From Hymenoscyphus infarciens (lineage: Eukaryota; Ascomycota; Leotiomycetes; Helotiales; Helotiaceae), in assembly GCA_001414345.1 (NCBI GenBank), contig LLCB01000732.1, positions 1 to 10,627 on the forward strand: a stretch of 10,627 nt of DNA, written 5' to 3'. Below are positions 7,772-10,627 of the stretch, in pieces (position 1 is the first letter of the stretch; each line of letters opens with the position of its first letter). Made by a program: the position numbers and the translations under genes. The notes beneath the pieces were generated by a model. The model saw only the letters and a list, made by a program, of their open reading frames with translations. It was not told where the DNA came from and ran no database searches.

Positions 7772-8921
7772 TTAAATCAACTCAAAATCTTGCAAGTGCA
7801 CTTCCCCTTTCTCTACCGCTCCAATCGCCTCCCCAAACATGATACCACTTAGATGAATGTCTACGACAACTTCATACTGACTCCCAACCGGCCGAAGGTC
7901 ATAGGAATGGGACAGCCAAGTAAAACGCAGACAGAATCCCCAGCTCGAACTCTTCCAGTTACAAAATTCCCCTATCTACTTCCTTCCAGTCACGACGTAG
8001 TCTCGAACTTTATCCCTCGGGAGATGGTGCGGCGATTGTTCACAAGCCAATACGAAATATCTATGCGGGGTTCTGAGTTGGCGTTGGAATCTACATTGTG
8101 ATAGACAGCTTCATTTACTCGGAGTGCACACCAGCGAAACTGCGCAGTTGCTATCATCCTTCTATATAGTCCAATGATCCCGAACCTATAGCTTGAATAT
8201 ATCCGTTCCCTTTGGAATTAAATGTACAAAGGAAAGGGAGGATAGCGATTGTGCAGAATGTCGATGTCCAATTGTTTCGTTCTGCAATGAAACAAGGTGT
8301 TGTGTTTGCCAGCCATCACATATTCTTGAACAATCCAAGTCCTCGAAAGCCATCCGCGACTTAAAAAATAAGCTATGGCCTCAAAGCTAACTCGGAACGA
8401 GTCGAGGGATTCTTGCTCGGCTATCCAGGCTGTGAAAACTTCTGTGGCTTCTTGGTGTTTTTGCTGCGCCCTTAAAACAAATTCACGCCAGATCATTGTT
8501 TATCACTCTCCACACCAAGCCAAACAAGCAACCTCGTCGAGTTTCGATATATATTGCACATAAGGCCAATCTGGTGATTTTTTTCTTCGGTATCTTTCTG
8601 ATGGATACAGAGTGCGTCGATCCACATCCGTCGGATTCCACCATGATGCCGAAAGACCCTTAATGCAGCCTCGAGGTTAGGCGTCACTGCATAGCTGCCA
8701 CCCTTAACTTTAATAGAGCGATTGAAGAGGTCTGTACCCCAATAATAGGAGACTGCCTCAATGTCTCCCGGACTCTCAATTTGAACATGTTTTAATTGGC
8801 ATACAATAGGATCATCTTTTTATCCTGGCAAAAGCTCTAAGATGTGAATTTCGCCAGCGTCGAGTGAACGGTATCGGGTCTCGCGGGAAGGAGGCGAGTA
8901 CCCTTCGGATAGAATATCTCT
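7772..8921 (-). pseudogene. HET-domain (heterokaryon incompatibility) gene relic
   Basis: Intact HET-domain proteins take part in fungal vegetative incompatibility, where the domain triggers cell death of fused cells. On the minus strand the family's order is preserved in pieces. The leading part from about 8921 has YRSLDAGE and LELLPG, followed by an in-frame TAA (8822-8820). The core carries VSYYWG, VTPNLEAALR, RRMWIDALCIHQKD and RNSTRLLVWLG, ending in a frameshift at about 8496. The second half in the new frame shows SRGWLSRTWIVQE and stops at 8218. The expected central region is largely missing. A C-terminal piece then has RVRAGDSVCVLLGCPIP (frame entered after a TAG at 7974-7972), a frame change near 7900, and a tail ending DFELI with TAA at 7774-7772. 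Intact members usually reach 600-700 residues; this locus spans only about 1.15 kb. I conclude it is a dead gene. Its relation to any active HET gene elsewhere is unknown. Confidence 0.85.
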
Positions 8922-9177
8922 CTATGATGACACTTAGAAGATAAATTTGCCAAAGGAGGCTTGGGAAAGAGAACCTCGGTGCCAGCTTCCGACCGACCAA
9001 TAGGCTACATCAATACCACCTTCCCTTACTTGCACCATTACCCACTCAAGCCAAGTCATGATGTCACAAAAACACCTCACGCATGTAGAGTTAACCGAGG
9101 ATAAGCTATTTAAGAGACGCGCGGAATACTAAGATCCGACCCTAGATAGGTCTCTAGACTAAGGATCGGCGTGTTAG

Positions 9178-10627
9178 ATAGTCTTTATTTAATAGAGACT
9201 ATTTAATACTAATAAAATAGAAACTATTTAGTCTTTATTTAGTAGAGACTATTTAGTCTTTATTAAATAAAGAGTATAATTATACTAAAGTTCTTAGAAA
9301 TATAGTTTCTATTTAATAGAGACTATTTAGTCTTTATTAAATAAAGACTATAATAATACTAAAGTTTATAGAAATATAGTTTCTACTTAATAGAGACTAT
9401 TTAGTCTTTATTAAATAAAGAGTATAATTATACTAAAGCTATTAAAAATATAGTTTCTATTTAATAAAAACTATTTAGTCTTTATTTAATAGAGACTATA
9501 TCGTCTTTATAAAATAAAGAGTATTTAAGTATTTAGTTTTTATTTAATAGAGACTATTTAGTCTTTATTTAATAAAGACTATAATAATACTAAAGTTCTA
9601 AGAAATATAGTTTCTATTTAATAGATACTATTTAGTCTTTATTAAATAAAGACTATAAGAATACTAAAGAAATATAGTTTCTATTTAATAGATACTATTT
9701 AGTCTTTATTAAATAAAGACTATAAGAATACTAAGTCTCTTAGAAATATAGTTTCTATTTAATAGAGACTAATTAGTCTTTATTTAATATAAACTATTTA
9801 GTCTTTATTAAATAAAGACTATAAGAATACTAATTCTCTTAGAAATATAGTTACTATTTAATAAAGACTATTTAGTCTTTATTTAATATAAACTATTTAG
9901 TCTTTATTAAATAAAGACTATAATAATACTAATACTCGTAGAAATATAGTTTCTATTTAATAGAAACTATTTAGTCTTTATTTAATAGAGACTATTTAGT
10001 CTTTATTAAATAAAGACTATAATAATACTAATACTTTTAGAGATATAGTTTCTATTTAATAGAAACTATTTAGTCTTTATTTAATAGAGACTATTTAGTC
10101 TTTATTTAATAGAGACTATTTAGTCTTTATTTAATAAAGACTATAATAATACTAATACTCTTAGAAATATAGTTTCTATTTAATAGAGACTATTTAGTCT
10201 TTATTTAATATAAACTATTTAGTCTTTATTAAATAAAGACTATATTAATACTAAAGTTTTTAGAAATATAGCTTCTATTTAATAGAAACTATTTAGTCTT
10301 TATTTAATAGAGACTATTTAGTCTTTATTTAATATAGACTATAATAATACTAAAGTTCTTAGAAATATAGTCTCTATTTAATAGAAACTATTTAGTCTAT
10401 CTTTAATAGAGACTCTTTAGTCTTTATTTAATATAGACTATAATAATACTAAAGTTCTTAGAAATATAGTCTCTATTTAATAGAAACTATTTAGTCTATT
10501 TTTAATAGAAACTATTTAGTTTCTATTAAATAAAGAGTATAATAATACTAATACTTATAGAGATATAGTTTCTATTTAATAGAAACTATTTAGTCTTTAT
10601 TTAATAGAGACTATTTAGTCTTTATTT
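9178..10627. repeat. AT-rich nested tandem satellite, periods 74/99/124 bp
   Basis: The array is marked by the recurring motif AGAAATATAGTTTCTATTTA. Its copies start near 9296, 9370, 9444, 9601, 9669, 9742, 9841, 9940, 10039, 10163, 10262, 10361, 10460 and 10559. The steps are 74, 74, 157 (two disrupted units), 68, 73, then 99 seven times with one 124. The 25-bp increments come from extra copies of an inner element resembling CTATTTAGTCTTTATTTAAT plus AGAGA. Each unit also carries a near-perfect palindrome, TAGTCTTTATT / AATAAAGACTA. Short units lie toward the gene island and longer ones toward the window end, where the array is cut. GC content is very low and TA-rich. It shares no clear unit with the left satellite. 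Confidence 0.95.

Noticed and set aside
7853..8101. Plus-strand open frame of 82 codons
   Set aside because: It is antisense to the C-terminal piece of the HET relic, whose conserved motifs read on the minus strand.
8812..9000. Minus-strand open frame of 62 codons overlapping the HET 5' part
   Set aside because: The conserved HET leader motifs (YRSLDAGE, LELLPG) are in a different minus-strand frame, so this is a shadow.
9178..10627. Telomere or CRISPR-like interpretation of the right array
   Set aside because: There are no TTAGGG-type repeats. Units are contiguous and similar throughout, with no unique spacers between constant repeats, and the genes nearby are eukaryotic with introns.

Overview
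The window looks like nuclear DNA of a filamentous ascomycete (Pezizomycotina). The genes have short spliceosomal introns (49-94 nt) with GTATGT/GTGAGT-type donors and CTAAC branch sites. Start contexts are fungal, there is a pyrimidine tract upstream of one start, and broken NACHT-type NLR and HET-domain genes are present. A leotiomycete would fit the protein sequences, but that is an impression, not a demonstration.

Layout. Positions 1-745 are an AT-rich tandem satellite with a 70-bp period. A degenerate AT-rich shoulder follows to about 950. The gene-bearing part, about 1.0-9.1 kb, has ordinary composition. From about 9178 to the window end lies a second, unrelated AT-rich satellite whose repeat length moves in steps of 25 bp (74, 99, 124). 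The window is therefore an island of about 8 kb between two AT-rich repeat blocks, a bipartite pattern typical of fungi with repeat-induced mutation.

Genes. (1) 1191-2022 (+): an NAD(P)-binding Rossmann-fold protein with one clear intron; its family-expected start codon appears to have changed from ATG to ATC. (2) 2616-3703 (-): an intact three-exon heme-dependent catalase-like (SrpA-type) protein of 314 residues, convergent with gene 1. (3) 5191-5570 (+): a relic of the N-terminal region of a fungal NACHT/NLR protein, broken by several frameshifts and an internal deletion. (4) 6863-7315 (+): an intact 150-residue orphan with a weak BTB/POZ resemblance. (5) 7772-8921 (-): a HET-domain gene relic with recognisable N-terminal, HET-core and C-terminal pieces separated by stops, frameshifts and a missing middle.

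The genes do not form a pathway. Only the catalase-like gene and the 150-residue orphan look fully intact. Two of the other three loci are decayed members of gene classes linked to fungal non-self recognition. The stretches 2023-2615, 3704-5190 and 5571-6862 hold no gene I can support, apart from a tRNA-like relic and small hairpins.
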